Source: CAXBDP01 sp964598395 (GTDB lineage Bacteria > Bacteroidota > Bacteroidia > Cytophagales > Cyclobacteriaceae). From it: a stretch of 60,516 nucleotides of DNA. The stretch spans positions 1 to 60,516 of the forward strand of contig CAZRBW010000011.1 in NCBI GenBank assembly GCA_964598395.1, in the 5' to 3' direction. The notes beneath the pieces are model-generated. The model made no database searches. It saw only the letters and a list, made by a program, of their open reading frames with translations, and was not told where the DNA came from. Shown here one piece after another: positions 34,341 through 42,967 of this stretch (its first letter is position 1; each line of letters opens with the position of its first letter). A program made the translations under genes and the position numbers.

Positions 34341-35504
34341 TTGAAGAAAAAACTGGTTCGCATCACTACCATCCCATTATCCCTCAAGTATTTGTTGGGA
34401 GGCCAGTTGGGCTTTATGAATCAGCATTTTGATGTTACTGCCATTTCAAGTCCGGGTGTAGAATTGGATGAACTCGCAAACGAAGGAATTAATGTAGAGC
34501 GAGTATATATGACGCGTAAAATTACGCCTCTACAAGATTTACGAGCCTTAATGGAGCTGTATCGCATATTCAAAGAAATCAAGCCCGATATAGTCCATAC
34601 GCATACTCCAAAGGCTGGTTTGCTAGGAATGCTTGCCGCTAAAATGGCTGGCGTTCCAGTAAGGTTACATACCGTGGCTGGTCTCCCGCTGATGGAGCGG
34701 GAGGGAGTGGAGCGCTCCATGCTTGAAGGAATCGAGAAATTTACCTACTCTCTCACTCATAAAGTTTATCCAAATTCTCATGGCCTAAGGAAATTTATTA
34801 TAGACAAAAAATTAGCCCAAGCCAATAGAGTTGAGGTGCTTGCAAATGGCTCGAGCAATGGAATTAATTCCCAGTATTTTGATATCAATGAGGATATTGA
34901 AAAAGAAGTAAGTTCACTAAAATCTTATTTGAAATTGAATGAAGGAGAATTGATATTTCTTTTTGTAGGTAGATTGGTTGCTGATAAAGGAATAAATGAA
35001 TTAATAAAAGCATTTGACGCTATTTCCAGAATATATTCAAATTCAAGGCTCATTTTAGTGGGAGCGATGGAGGAAGACCTAGATCCAATCAGTGGTGAAA
35101 GCCTTATGATCCTGAAAAGGAATAAGCGCATAATCCAAACAGGATTTAAAAAAGACATCCGGCCTTATCTGCATTTGAGTAATATCTTTGTGTTACCAAC
35201 TTACAGGGAAGGCTTTCCAAATGTGGTGTTGCAAGCCGGATGTTTTCATCTTCCATGCATAGTTACTAACATTAATGGCTGCAATGAAATAATAGAGGAA
35301 GGAGTGAATGGACTAATAATTCCTCCAAAATCTACAGAAAAACTCCAACAAGCAATGATAAAGTTGTTGGAGCAACAAGAGCTGAGAAAGCAGATGGCTT
35401 CTCGAGCAAGGACAATGGTAATAAGAAGGTATGAGCAAAATGTGGTTTGGGATAGTCTATTAGAGGAATATCAGCGATTTTTAAGTCAGAATGTAGCTGG
35501 ATGA
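34341..35504 (+). CDS. Glycosyltransferase family 4 protein (second)
   Basis: A 387-residue GT-B enzyme of the WbpX/Pgl type. It begins KKLVRITTIPLSLKYLL, has HTHTPKAGLLGMLAAKMAG in the N-terminal domain, and FVLPTYREGFPNVVLQAGC in the C-terminal domain, with INGCNEIIEEGVNGLII. TTG at 34341 is the start; no ATG fits. Its stop overlaps the next gene (sugar transferase) by four bases. The DIVHTHTPKAG segment is typical of glycosyltransferases that use a di-amino sugar acceptor in PglA-like pathways. Confidence 0.9.
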   Translation: MKKKLVRITTIPLSLKYLLGGQLGFMNQHFDVTAISSPGVELDELANEGINVERVYMTRKITPLQDLRALMELYRIFKEIKPDIVHTHTPKAGLLGMLAAKMAGVPVRLHTVAGLPLMEREGVERSMLEGIEKFTYSLTHKVYPNSHGLRKFIIDKKLAQANRVEVLANGSSNGINSQYFDINEDIEKEVSSLKSYLKLNEGELIFLFVGRLVADKGINELIKAFDAISRIYSNSRLILVGAMEEDLDPISGESLMILKRNKRIIQTGFKKDIRPYLHLSNIFVLPTYREGFPNVVLQAGCFHLPCIVTNINGCNEIIEEGVNGLIIPPKSTEKLQQAMIKLLEQQELRKQMASRARTMVIRRYEQNVVWDSLLEEYQRFLSQNVAG

Positions 35505-36118
35505 ACAATCGCAAACCGATATACCACTTTTGCAAAAGGCTTTTTGATTTAGTTGTCTCAACAGTGGTTTTGATTATTCTTTCGCCGATTATATTACTAT
35601 TAATTGTCGGGCTATTTGTTTCTCAAGGAGGTGCGTTTTTTCAACAAAAAAGACCAGGACTTCACGGTGAAATATTTACTGTTATCAAATTCAAAACCAT
35701 GTCAGATCAAAAGGATGAAAATGGTGAATTGCTAGCAGATGTAGATAGATTAACCAAAATTGGACGATTTGTAAGGAAGACATCACTAGACGAATTGCCA
35801 CAACTTTTGAATGTATTGTCAGGTAAAATGTCACTTGTTGGGCCACGCCCATTATTGGTTGAATATTTGAGTAAGTACAATGAATTTCAAATGAGAAGAC
35901 ATGAGGTGAAGCCTGGAATTACTGGATGGGCACAAATAAATGGTAGAAATACCCTCTCATGGGATCAAAAATTCAAATATGATGTTTGGTATGTCGATAA
36001 TTGTAGTTTTATTTTAGATTTAGAAATCATATTGAAGACTATAAAAAGAGTATTTGAGCAAAAGGGAATCAATACTGATGGCCATGCAACTGCTGTAAAA
36101 TTTAATGGAAATGGATAA
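35501..36118 (+). CDS. Initiating sugar phosphotransferase (PglC/WcaJ family)
   Basis: A 205-residue monotopic enzyme with one re-entrant membrane helix (about 17-39) and the core motifs KRPGLHGEIFTVIKFKTM, TSLDELPQLLNV, VGPRPLL and PGITGWAQINGRN. It moves a phospho-sugar from UDP-sugar to undecaprenyl phosphate, the first step of a surface glycan. Small size marks the PglC type rather than the large WcaJ type. It overlaps the second GT (four bases) and the acetyltransferase (14 bases). Confidence 0.95.
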   Translation: MNNRKPIYHFCKRLFDLVVSTVVLIILSPIILLLIVGLFVSQGGAFFQQKRPGLHGEIFTVIKFKTMSDQKDENGELLADVDRLTKIGRFVRKTSLDELPQLLNVLSGKMSLVGPRPLLVEYLSKYNEFQMRRHEVKPGITGWAQINGRNTLSWDQKFKYDVWYVDNCSFILDLEIILKTIKRVFEQKGINTDGHATAVKFNGNG

Positions 36119-36719
36119 ATTCATTTTATTTGGTGCAAGTGGTCATGCAAAAGTAATTGCAGATGGTCTTTTGGAAGGAGGAGCTAAAATCCTTGGACTA
36201 ATGGATGATGATACCAGTAAAGAAGGATTTTTTGGAATTCCATTTTTAGGAAATTACAATCCTGAATTATTTGCAGATAAGCCAATCATTATTGCTATCG
36301 GAAATAATAAGCATCGTAAGTCCGTAGCTCAAAAAATAGGACACTCTTTAGGTAAATGGATTGATAAAAGTGCTAAGGTTTCAAAGCACTCAATAATAAA
36401 TGAAGGTACTGTAATCATGCAATCCGCTTGTATTCAAGTAGACGTAAGTATAGGTAAGCATGTAATTATAAATACAGGATCTACGGTTGACCACGATTGT
36501 TTTTTAGACGATTTTGTACATATTTCGCCTGGAGCAACGTTATGTGGTAATGTTAAAATTGGCGAAGGAACAATCATTGGAGCAGGTGCAGTGGTAATCC
36601 CAAACATAAAAATAGGAAATTGGGTTACTATTGGGGCTGGCGCTGTGATTATTGATGATGTGCCTGATTTTGCTGTAGTAGTTGGAAATCCCGGAAAAAT
36701 TATAAAAATTGTAGAATGA
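36105..36719 (+). CDS. PglD/NeuD-like sugar O/N-acetyltransferase
   Basis: A 204-residue protein with an N-terminal Rossmann-like PglD_N domain (FILFGASGHAKVIADGLL) and a left-handed beta-helix with hexapeptide repeats (about 95-200, including IINTGSTVDHDCFLDDFVHI). The catalytic His lies in VDHDC. It probably acetylates the 4-amino group of a UDP-amino-sugar made by the next gene. ATG at 36105 or 36111 are both possible. It overlaps the aminotransferase by four bases. Confidence 0.92.
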   Translation: MEMDKFILFGASGHAKVIADGLLEGGAKILGLMDDDTSKEGFFGIPFLGNYNPELFADKPIIIAIGNNKHRKSVAQKIGHSLGKWIDKSAKVSKHSIINEGTVIMQSACIQVDVSIGKHVIINTGSTVDHDCFLDDFVHISPGATLCGNVKIGEGTIIGAGAVVIPNIKIGNWVTIGAGAVIIDDVPDFAVVVGNPGKIIKIVE

Positions 36720-37867
36720 AAGATCGGATTTACCTTTCCTCACCTCATATGGGCAGAGACGAACAGAAATTTGTAGAGGAAGCTTTTTCAACTAACTGGG
36801 TGTCTCCAATGGGTGAGAACATCGATTTTTTTGAAAAAGCCATTTCAAATTTCACGGGAGCAAAGGCCGCTGTAGCTCTTTCCTCTGGTACTGCAGCTAT
36901 ACATTTAGCACTTTCAATACTTGGAGTTTCTCGAGGAGATGAAGTTTTATGTTCTTCTTTCACCTTTGTGGCTTCAGCTAATCCGATTGTATATTTGGGT
37001 GCAAAACCCATTTTTGTAGATAGCGAAAGCGAGACCTGGAATATGAGCCCCGACTTGCTGGAGGAAGCAATCATTGATAGAATTTCCCAAGGCAAAAAAC
37101 CTAAAGCCATAATATTAGTCCACTTATATGGTGTACCTGCCAAAATGGATGAATTGATGACCATCGCAGTTAAATATGACATTCCTGTAATCGAAGATGC
37201 TGCTGAAGCCTTAGGTTCTACATATAATGGCAAGCAGCTTGGTACATTTGGTGATATTGGAATCTACTCCTTCAATGGAAATAAAATTATTACAACTTCT
37301 GGTGGCGGAGCTTTAGTGTCCAACAACAAGAAGTATGTGGAGAGAGCAGAATACCTTGCTACCCAAGCAAGAGATGATAAGCCTTATTATCAACACTCTG
37401 AAATTGGCTATAACTATCGAATGAGTAATATCTGTGCTGGAATTGGTCGAGGACAAATGAAGGTGCTGAATGAGCGAGTGCAGCAAAGACGTGCTAATTA
37501 TAATTACTACAGAGAAAATCTCTCTGAATTTCCAGAAATCCAATTCGTTGATGAGCCAAAAGGTGGTTTTTCAAATCGTTGGCTTACTTGTATCACAATA
37601 GATGGTGACTTTGGCAGAAACTCAATTGAAGAATTGAGAACACTATTAGCTCGCGACGAAATTGAAAGTCGCCCACTTTGGAAGCCAATGCATTTGCAGC
37701 CAATTTTTGAAGATTGCCCATTCTATGGAGACGGCACATCTGATAAGCTATTTTTGAAAGGTTTATGCCTACCCTCTGGAAGTAACTTGAGTTTGGAGGA
37801 TTTGAATAGAGTAATTGATTGGGTGAAAATATTTGTAGAAAAGAAATACAGCAAAAAGGCAGTTTAA
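36716..37867 (+). CDS. DegT/DnrJ/EryC1 aminotransferase (PglE-like)
   Basis: A 383-residue PLP enzyme with the internal-aldimine Lys in YSFNGNKIITTSGGGAL, the phosphate-binding loop SSGTAAIHLAL, and the Asp in VIEDAAEALGS. It makes a 4-amino sugar nucleotide from the 4-keto sugar. With PglC- and PglD-like neighbours it gives a UDP-bacillosamine-type set, but the 4,6-dehydratase (PglF) is not in this window. It converges with the cytochrome c gene, overlapping it by four bases. Confidence 0.94.
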   Translation: MKDRIYLSSPHMGRDEQKFVEEAFSTNWVSPMGENIDFFEKAISNFTGAKAAVALSSGTAAIHLALSILGVSRGDEVLCSSFTFVASANPIVYLGAKPIFVDSESETWNMSPDLLEEAIIDRISQGKKPKAIILVHLYGVPAKMDELMTIAVKYDIPVIEDAAEALGSTYNGKQLGTFGDIGIYSFNGNKIITTSGGGALVSNNKKYVERAEYLATQARDDKPYYQHSEIGYNYRMSNICAGIGRGQMKVLNERVQQRRANYNYYRENLSEFPEIQFVDEPKGGFSNRWLTCITIDGDFGRNSIEELRTLLARDEIESRPLWKPMHLQPIFEDCPFYGDGTSDKLFLKGLCLPSGSNLSLEDLNRVIDWVKIFVEKKYSKKAV

Positions 37868-38331
37868 TTCTGGTCTTCACAGTTTTCAAGCATTTCTACA
37901 ATTTGTTCAGTTTCAATTAAACCAATTTCATTTCCCCAAGTATTGCCTATATAAGTTATTATCTGGGCAATATCCAAATTCTTTAGAGTAGGATTAGCTG
38001 GCATAGGTTGGTTATAAGTAATCCCGTTCACTACAATTTCTCCTTTTAGCCCATATTTAATTCCGCATACAGAGCTGGCCAAATTGTCTATTAGATAGTC
38101 TGCTCCTGCTAATGGTGGAATTAGCTTTCCTAAACCTGATCCGTCTTTTTGATGACAATTGCTGCAATGGATCGTATATAGGTTTTGGCCCTCTAACATG
38201 TACTGGTTAAACCTGATTTTTGAATTATTATCGAGTTTTTGGTATGCTTCGCTTTTACTTGCAGGGCCAGCATCACAAGAAATCATTAAGAACCCAATAA
38301 GCAAGAGACCAAAACTAAAGTTCAATTTCAT
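37864..38331 (-). CDS. Cytochrome c family lipoprotein
   Basis: A 155-residue exported protein with a lipobox (LMISCDAG) and one class I heme site: CSNCHQKDGSGLGKLIPPLAG begins at about residue 55 with C-x2-C-H; a later Met in QPMPANP may be the axial ligand. It probably donates or accepts electrons at the respiratory chain or acts as an assembly factor. It overlaps the SCO1 stop by 17 bases, so the pair is coupled. Confidence 0.92.
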   Translation of the reverse strand: MKLNFSFGLLLIGFLMISCDAGPASKSEAYQKLDNNSKIRFNQYMLEGQNLYTIHCSNCHQKDGSGLGKLIPPLAGADYLIDNLASSVCGIKYGLKGEIVVNGITYNQPMPANPTLKNLDIAQIITYIGNTWGNEIGLIETEQIVEMLENCEDQN

Positions 38332-38983
38332 ATTCTTTCAATAATCTCGGTATATCCTTTATTAATCTATCCACTTGATCTGCTTTGGTGCCATCATAAA
38401 TGCCACGAATCCTTTGGTCCTTATCTACCAGCAAAAATGCACCACTATGAACAAAACCTCCTGGTTCTGAAGCATCTTCAGTGGCACTTACCATGTATCT
38501 AGTTTGCCCGATTTTGTAAATTTCATCCTTTTGACCAGTCACGAATTTCCATTTCTTGTTATCCATCACGCCAATTCTTTCTGCGAAATCTTTGAGTAGC
38601 GCAACTGTATCATATTCAGGATCAATTGTATGAGAAAGGATCATAACTTCTGGATTGTCTTTAAACTCTTTAAATACACGTAGCATTTGTGTTTTCATTA
38701 TTGGGCAAATGGTAGGGCAGGAGGTGAAAAAGAAGTCTGCTACATATATTTTACCTTCAAAACTTTTAGGTGTCACCCATGAGCTATCTTGATCTACAAA
38801 ACGGAAATCGCCAATCGTATGGTAAATAGTATCTTGGATTGTCTCGCCATTTACTACTTTCTCAGCTACTTCTTTGCGACCCAAAATTGGAAGAGAATCA
38901 CTGGAATTGGAAGAGCTACTTTCGCAACTTAGTAGAACTGAAAAAAGGGTAATAGCAATTAAAATTGAAGAAAAGAATTTCAT
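38315..38983 (-). CDS. SCO1/SenC/PrrC family copper chaperone
   Basis: About 222 residues from the ATG at 38983, two codons after an upstream TTG. Lipoprotein signal (SVLLSCESS). The thioredoxin-like SCO domain has the copper site C-x3-C in FFFTSCPTICPIM and the His in GGFVHSGAF. SCO proteins deliver copper to cytochrome c oxidase. The next gene downstream is the cytochrome c. HemJ, about 45 bases upstream, fits a respiratory-cofactor group. Confidence 0.95.
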   Translation of the reverse strand: MKFFSSILIAITLFSVLLSCESSSSNSSDSLPILGRKEVAEKVVNGETIQDTIYHTIGDFRFVDQDSSWVTPKSFEGKIYVADFFFTSCPTICPIMKTQMLRVFKEFKDNPEVMILSHTIDPEYDTVALLKDFAERIGVMDNKKWKFVTGQKDEIYKIGQTRYMVSATEDASEPGGFVHSGAFLLVDKDQRIRGIYDGTKADQVDRLIKDIPRLLKEYEIEL

Positions 38984-39026
38984 GTTCAAAGGGAGTTGTA
39001 ATCTGTTTAATACAAATAATGGAAGG

Positions 39027-39566
39027 TCAATGTTCCTTTTGTCTCAAAGATTTGTAAATGCGAATTGCCAGCATCAGTACGGCAGTGAATAACACCAAGC
39101 CTACCAACGCCCAAACCATATCTAAGCTATTTTTCAACACAATAAGAAACACAATTGCTACTAGAAAAACGGTGGCAACTTCATTCCAAATTCTCAATTG
39201 ATTGGAAGTCCATTTGGCTTCACCATTTTGTAATTGCCTGTAAATTCTCTGGCAGAAAAAGTGATAAACATAGAGAAACAAGACAAATGTCAATTTCAAG
39301 TGCATAAAGCCTTGCTCCAAATAGCCAGGCATTAAATAGAGCATCCAAGTGCCAAAAATTAAGGTGAGAATGGCGCTTGGCCAAGTAATCCCAAACCATA
39401 ATCTTTTGGCCATTATCTTAAATTGGGCAGTAAGAATACTCCGATCTGGTTCTTGCTTAGCCAAAGCTTCTGTCTGATAAATGAAAAGCCTTACGATATA
39501 AAATAAGCCGGCAAACCAAGTGACGACAAAAATAATATGGAGCGATTTTACATAAAGTAATGACAT
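39027..39566 (-). CDS. hemJ: Protoporphyrinogen IX oxidase HemJ-like (CopD superfamily)
   Basis: A 179-residue membrane protein with five hydrophobic segments. The N-terminal KSLHIIFVVTWFAGLFYIVR matches HemJ, whose His and Arg there are functional; a conserved Lys occurs in HLKLTFVLFL. HemJ oxidises protoporphyrinogen IX in heme synthesis. The context of cytochrome c and SCO1 supports a heme role over copper transport. It follows the NTPase by 24 bases. Confidence 0.85.
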   Translation of the reverse strand: MSLLYVKSLHIIFVVTWFAGLFYIVRLFIYQTEALAKQEPDRSILTAQFKIMAKRLWFGITWPSAILTLIFGTWMLYLMPGYLEQGFMHLKLTFVLFLYVYHFFCQRIYRQLQNGEAKWTSNQLRIWNEVATVFLVAIVFLIVLKNSLDMVWALVGLVLFTAVLMLAIRIYKSLRQKEH

Positions 39567-39590
39567 AGGATCAAAGTGGAAGGCCGAAAA

Positions 39591-40079
39591 TTAGGCCTTG
39601 GTTAATAGTTCTGTAATCAACATTACTCTCGAGTTTTCCTCAGCAATGCCGAAGTGCTGGCGAATATCATTCACGATACCTTCCCTTATCACAAGCAGAA
39701 TGGATTCGATGCCATCCTCCATTGCAAGAATGCTTTTGAGCGTAGTGAAAAAGCCTTCATTTTTAAGTTCAAGAGGCCCAATTTCATCGATAACCAATAG
39801 TTCAGCGGTTTTGTCTTTTGCAGCATTCAGCAATAGTTCAGAGGCTTTGTCGAAAGCTGATTTGGAGAAATTGTATTTGCCAATATTTAAGCTTTCTTCA
39901 TTTTCCGAGGCCTCCATCGCCCATTCTTCACCAGTGCTAATAGACTTGAAATACCTTTTTTCGTTAATTTTCGGACTCAAAATACCAACAACTCCTCCCG
40001 CTTTTCTTTTTATCCAATTTTCAACTGCGGTAGATTTGCCACTTCTTTTAGATCCGGTTAGTATGATTACGTTTTTCAT
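39591..40079 (-). CDS. THEP1-type nucleoside-triphosphatase
   Basis: A 162-residue P-loop NTPase of the THEP1 family: Walker A TGSKRSGKST, Walker B LLVIDEIGPLELK. Such enzymes hydrolyse NTPs slowly; their cellular role is unclear. It overlaps the upstream polytopic membrane gene by 32 bases in a different frame, an unusually long overlap that indicates tight coupling. This and the MOSC gene suggest a conserved cassette. Confidence 0.88.
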   Translation of the reverse strand: MKNVIILTGSKRSGKSTAVENWIKRKAGGVVGILSPKINEKRYFKSISTGEEWAMEASENEESLNIGKYNFSKSAFDKASELLLNAAKDKTAELLVIDEIGPLELKNEGFFTTLKSILAMEDGIESILLVIREGIVNDIRQHFGIAEENSRVMLITELLTKA

Positions 40080-41094
40080 TTTCTGGGAATAAATTTATAA
40101 GTAGTACTCTACTAAAATAAGTAAATTGATTGGATTTAGTTTGATTTCTCGCCCGATTCCAAGATTCTTTCACAATCCATTTTGTTTCAGGCATTAAACC
40201 AAGCACTTGCGAGATGTCTTTCGACATGTCCGATTGCTTTTTTGCCATCCAACTTTTAAATAGCCTCATTAGTAATGGCCCAATTATTAAAAGCCAGCCA
40301 GCAATTACCAAAAACGATCGAATAAGCAATTGGGCAATCCGTTGCTGAGGTAATAACTCTAGGTCTGAGTTGAATATTGGCATTATCAGCAGGATAAGCA
40401 AAATTACCCAAATCCAAACAATAAGCTTTTTGCCTATTTTCTTCCTCTTACTTTTAGGTTTAGGGTTTATTTTTTCATCTGTAGCTATATAGTTCGAATC
40501 AAAAATCAGATGGGGATATTTGATTCTATACTGAGCGATTTTGTTTGGAACAGTTCCACCAAGCCAGCCAAAAAATAAACCTGCTAATGCGTAGATTCCT
40601 AAATACACTGCTAAAACAGTCCAAATGTACTGCTCGTTGGAAACGCCAAATTGACCAAGTACATAGCTAATGAATTCATCCAAAGCCACCCATACGTCTT
40701 GACCAAATACAATGGTGGTGACAATCAATTTTTGCAAAGCGGATTCTAATAAATTGATAAGTCCTAATAAGATGGCGCCAAATCGAAATGATGGTATGGT
40801 GGAGAAAATAAGCCATCCCATTGCGCCTTGAAAAAACACAGCGAAGTATGCACCAAATGGTGAATGGGGTGCTAAAAGTCCTTTGATTAACATCACCAGA
40901 ATAGTAGCAGTGAGGATATCTTTGCGGGAGGATGAGTAATAGCCGAGCATGCAGATATATACCACTGCCAATCCACCAACTAATATGCCAGTGATAGGAA
41001 TTTTGAGCCCATGTAAAAGGCCACCAAGCATCGATTCGCTCAATGCCCAAAGTGCCGTGACCCTAAAAAAATGCTCTTTGTTGGCCGTATTCAT
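40048..41094 (-). CDS. Polytopic membrane protein, ECF S-component-like
   Basis: A 348-residue protein with about nine membrane segments. The N-terminal part (about 1-185: LWALSESMLGGLLHGLKIP, GAYFAVFFQGAMGWLIF) recalls S components of energy-coupling-factor vitamin transporters, but I cannot assign a family. The middle is basic (KPKSKRKKIGKK), followed by two more membrane segments and a cytosolic tail. Stop overlaps the NTPase gene by 32 bases; start overlaps the MOSC gene by four. A transport or co-factor role is a guess. Confidence 0.75.
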   Translation of the reverse strand: MNTANKEHFFRVTALWALSESMLGGLLHGLKIPITGILVGGLAVVYICMLGYYSSSRKDILTATILVMLIKGLLAPHSPFGAYFAVFFQGAMGWLIFSTIPSFRFGAILLGLINLLESALQKLIVTTIVFGQDVWVALDEFISYVLGQFGVSNEQYIWTVLAVYLGIYALAGLFFGWLGGTVPNKIAQYRIKYPHLIFDSNYIATDEKINPKPKSKRKKIGKKLIVWIWVILLILLIMPIFNSDLELLPQQRIAQLLIRSFLVIAGWLLIIGPLLMRLFKSWMAKKQSDMSKDISQVLGLMPETKWIVKESWNRARNQTKSNQFTYFSRVLLINLFPENEKRNHTNRI

Positions 41095-41888
41095 TTGAGG
41101 ATTTTCACTTCATCGCCAACTCTGATTTTGCCTTTTTTGAGTGCAACCATATTTTGCCCAAATAATACCTTATTTCCATCGCGACGGTATTTACTCAATG
41201 TTCGTAAGGGCTCCTTTCCTCGCTCAGCCGTTAGTTGGTTTATAGTGGTTACTTCACATCTGGCGCATGGCTTTACGATTTGAAAAATACATTCACCAAT
41301 TTGGATTTCCCTCCAAGTATCTTCCTCGAATGCTTTTGATCCACTTACCACAATATTGGGTCGAAATCTATTCATTTCCACGGGCGATTCGAGCCTACTA
41401 TTCAAATCGTCTAATGAGGCTTGCGATATAATGAGAAATGGATAACCATCGGCAAAACTCACTTGAATTTCTTTATCCACAAATCTAGGATCCGCCAATC
41501 GGGAAGTGTCTTTACCTATTCTTACTAGCGAAACTTCCTGTTTTAGTATTTCTGAAAGTTGCTGACTAGCCTTTTCACTCACATTTTCAGCGAGCATGGT
41601 ATCATCCCAAACGTCCACTTTGCTTAGGGCATGCATACTTTCGGTTAAGCCCAATTCAATTTGAAAATTTTTCTGAAACCGATGAGCAATCTTAAGTGTA
41701 TCGCCCTCAATGTGGGTTGTGAGCAAACTTAGTTCTTTAAACTCTCTTTGGCTTATAAACATCCCTAGCTTACTTACTAGCATCCAATTGCGATCATAGA
41801 GGAGTCCTCGCTCGCTTACTTCCGATTCGGTAAGGTCAATGCCAGCAAATGATTTGATTGGATAGATGGTAATATCTTGTAGATGCAT
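41091..41888 (-). CDS. MOSC domain protein (YcbX-like)
   Basis: A 265-residue protein with an N-terminal MOSC beta-barrel domain (ITIYPIKSFAGIDL, LLYDRNWMLV) and a MOSC domain with NRFRPNIVVSG and the sulfur-carrying Cys site PCARCEVTTIN. MOSC proteins bind molybdenum cofactor or move sulfur; YcbX-types reduce N-hydroxylated compounds. No ferredoxin domain is attached. It leads the MOSC-membrane-NTPase-HemJ-SCO-cytochrome run. Confidence 0.92.
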   Translation of the reverse strand: MHLQDITIYPIKSFAGIDLTESEVSERGLLYDRNWMLVSKLGMFISQREFKELSLLTTHIEGDTLKIAHRFQKNFQIELGLTESMHALSKVDVWDDTMLAENVSEKASQQLSEILKQEVSLVRIGKDTSRLADPRFVDKEIQVSFADGYPFLIISQASLDDLNSRLESPVEMNRFRPNIVVSGSKAFEEDTWREIQIGECIFQIVKPCARCEVTTINQLTAERGKEPLRTLSKYRRDGNKVLFGQNMVALKKGKIRVGDEVKILK

Positions 41889-41925
41889 ACGGTTCGGATC
41901 TGGCTCACAAGATAGCTATAAAACA

Positions 41926-41956
41926 AAAAACCCCGACATCTCGTGCCGGGGTTTCA
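41926..41956 (-). terminator. Terminator of the coiled-coil lipoprotein gene
   Basis: Perfect eight-base-pair stem AAACCCCG / CGGGGTTT with an 11-base loop, followed on the minus strand by TTTTGTTTTAT; about 25 bases past the stop at 41979. Confidence 0.85.
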
Positions 41957-41978
41957 ACCTTAGTTCCTCCAGATTTAC

Positions 41979-42737
41979 CTAGTTGAGGATCTTCTGAAGC
42001 TCTTCCATCTTGATTTTGGCTTCTTCATGGCCAAGATTAACGGCCTGTCTGTATAAGTCCAAAGCTTCAAGATATGTTTCTCTTTTCTTTTTCGGCGCTA
42101 GTCTTGTTCTATTAGCTGCTTCTTCCAAGGCTTGTCCTCTAGCAAATAGGGCGTCAGCTTGGTTTACTTTTGCTGTTTCGAACAAGCTAGTAATTCTGTT
42201 TTCAAGAAGTTGTAGCTCTTGTCTTTTGATTTCAAGCTCAGTGTCCTTTTGCATGATTTCTTCTTCACGCATTGTCACTGTTGAAATCAAGTCTTGATTT
42301 TCAACCTTGTAACGAGTTACTTGTTCTTGTAAGCTTACTACTTCGTCGTTTTTACTTTGCAATTGCTGTCTTAAGCGGCTAATTGTGCTAGCGTAAGCTT
42401 GGCTCTGGTTGCTTGTTGTACTCAAGTTTGCTTCAAGTTCAGATATTTTACTTTCTGAATCTTTTACATATTGATTGATCGCTTCCATACGAGCAACAAA
42501 ATCGTCACTCTGAATTCCCCTTTCAAGGCTAAGTTCCAAGTTTTCTCTTCCGCTATCAATAGAATCCATCCAAGCACCTACTTGCTGTAGAGTTTGTACC
42601 GCCAAAGTAGTTGTTTGTAATTCAGCCCGAAGAGAGTCGGCTTCTGCTCTTAATTGTTCGGTTTCCGTGTCATTTCCGCAAGAGCTTACTAGAAGTCCTG
42701 CCATTACTACAAAAAGAGAATTACTAAAAATTTTCAT
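41979..42737 (-). CDS. Coiled-coil lipoprotein
   Basis: About 252 residues from the ATG at 42737; an ATG nine codons upstream gives no better signal. Lipobox LVSSC near residue 19. The bulk (about 25-190) is coiled coil with heptads (for example ADSLRAELQTTTLAVQTLQ). The C-terminal 50 residues hold helices like a TPR or Sel1 repeat (ALDLYRQAVNLGHEEAKIKM). A role as an envelope scaffold is inferred. It stands alone before meaB. Confidence 0.78.
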   Translation of the reverse strand: MKIFSNSLFVVMAGLLVSSCGNDTETEQLRAEADSLRAELQTTTLAVQTLQQVGAWMDSIDSGRENLELSLERGIQSDDFVARMEAINQYVKDSESKISELEANLSTTSNQSQAYASTISRLRQQLQSKNDEVVSLQEQVTRYKVENQDLISTVTMREEEIMQKDTELEIKRQELQLLENRITSLFETAKVNQADALFARGQALEEAANRTRLAPKKKRETYLEALDLYRQAVNLGHEEAKIKMEELQKILN

Positions 42738-42967
42738 TTTTGTGGTGTTTTTGATAGTTAACATAAATGGTTTGTTTGTTAATAGTTACGGCTTAGTATA
42801 GCAAAATATAGACCACAATTTTTAAACCGTAAGGAATTGATTTTGAGTTTATAAGGTCTCTATCAAATTAAACGAATTTTAGGCCTTTTCATTGCCAAAA
42901 AGCTTTAATTCACTTAAATTATTTTCTCTATTTGATGTTTTTTTTCGCTTATTAGCTAATTTCATGC

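Noticed and set aside
40048..40079. Frameshift or fusion between the membrane protein and the NTPase
   Set aside because: The NTPase starts with a complete Walker A region at its own ATG and the membrane protein ends in a normal basic tail, so a 32-base overlap is more likely.
42765..42967. RNA gene in the gap before meaB
   Set aside because: No clover-leaf, conserved hairpin or terminator was found; the gap is simply AT-rich.
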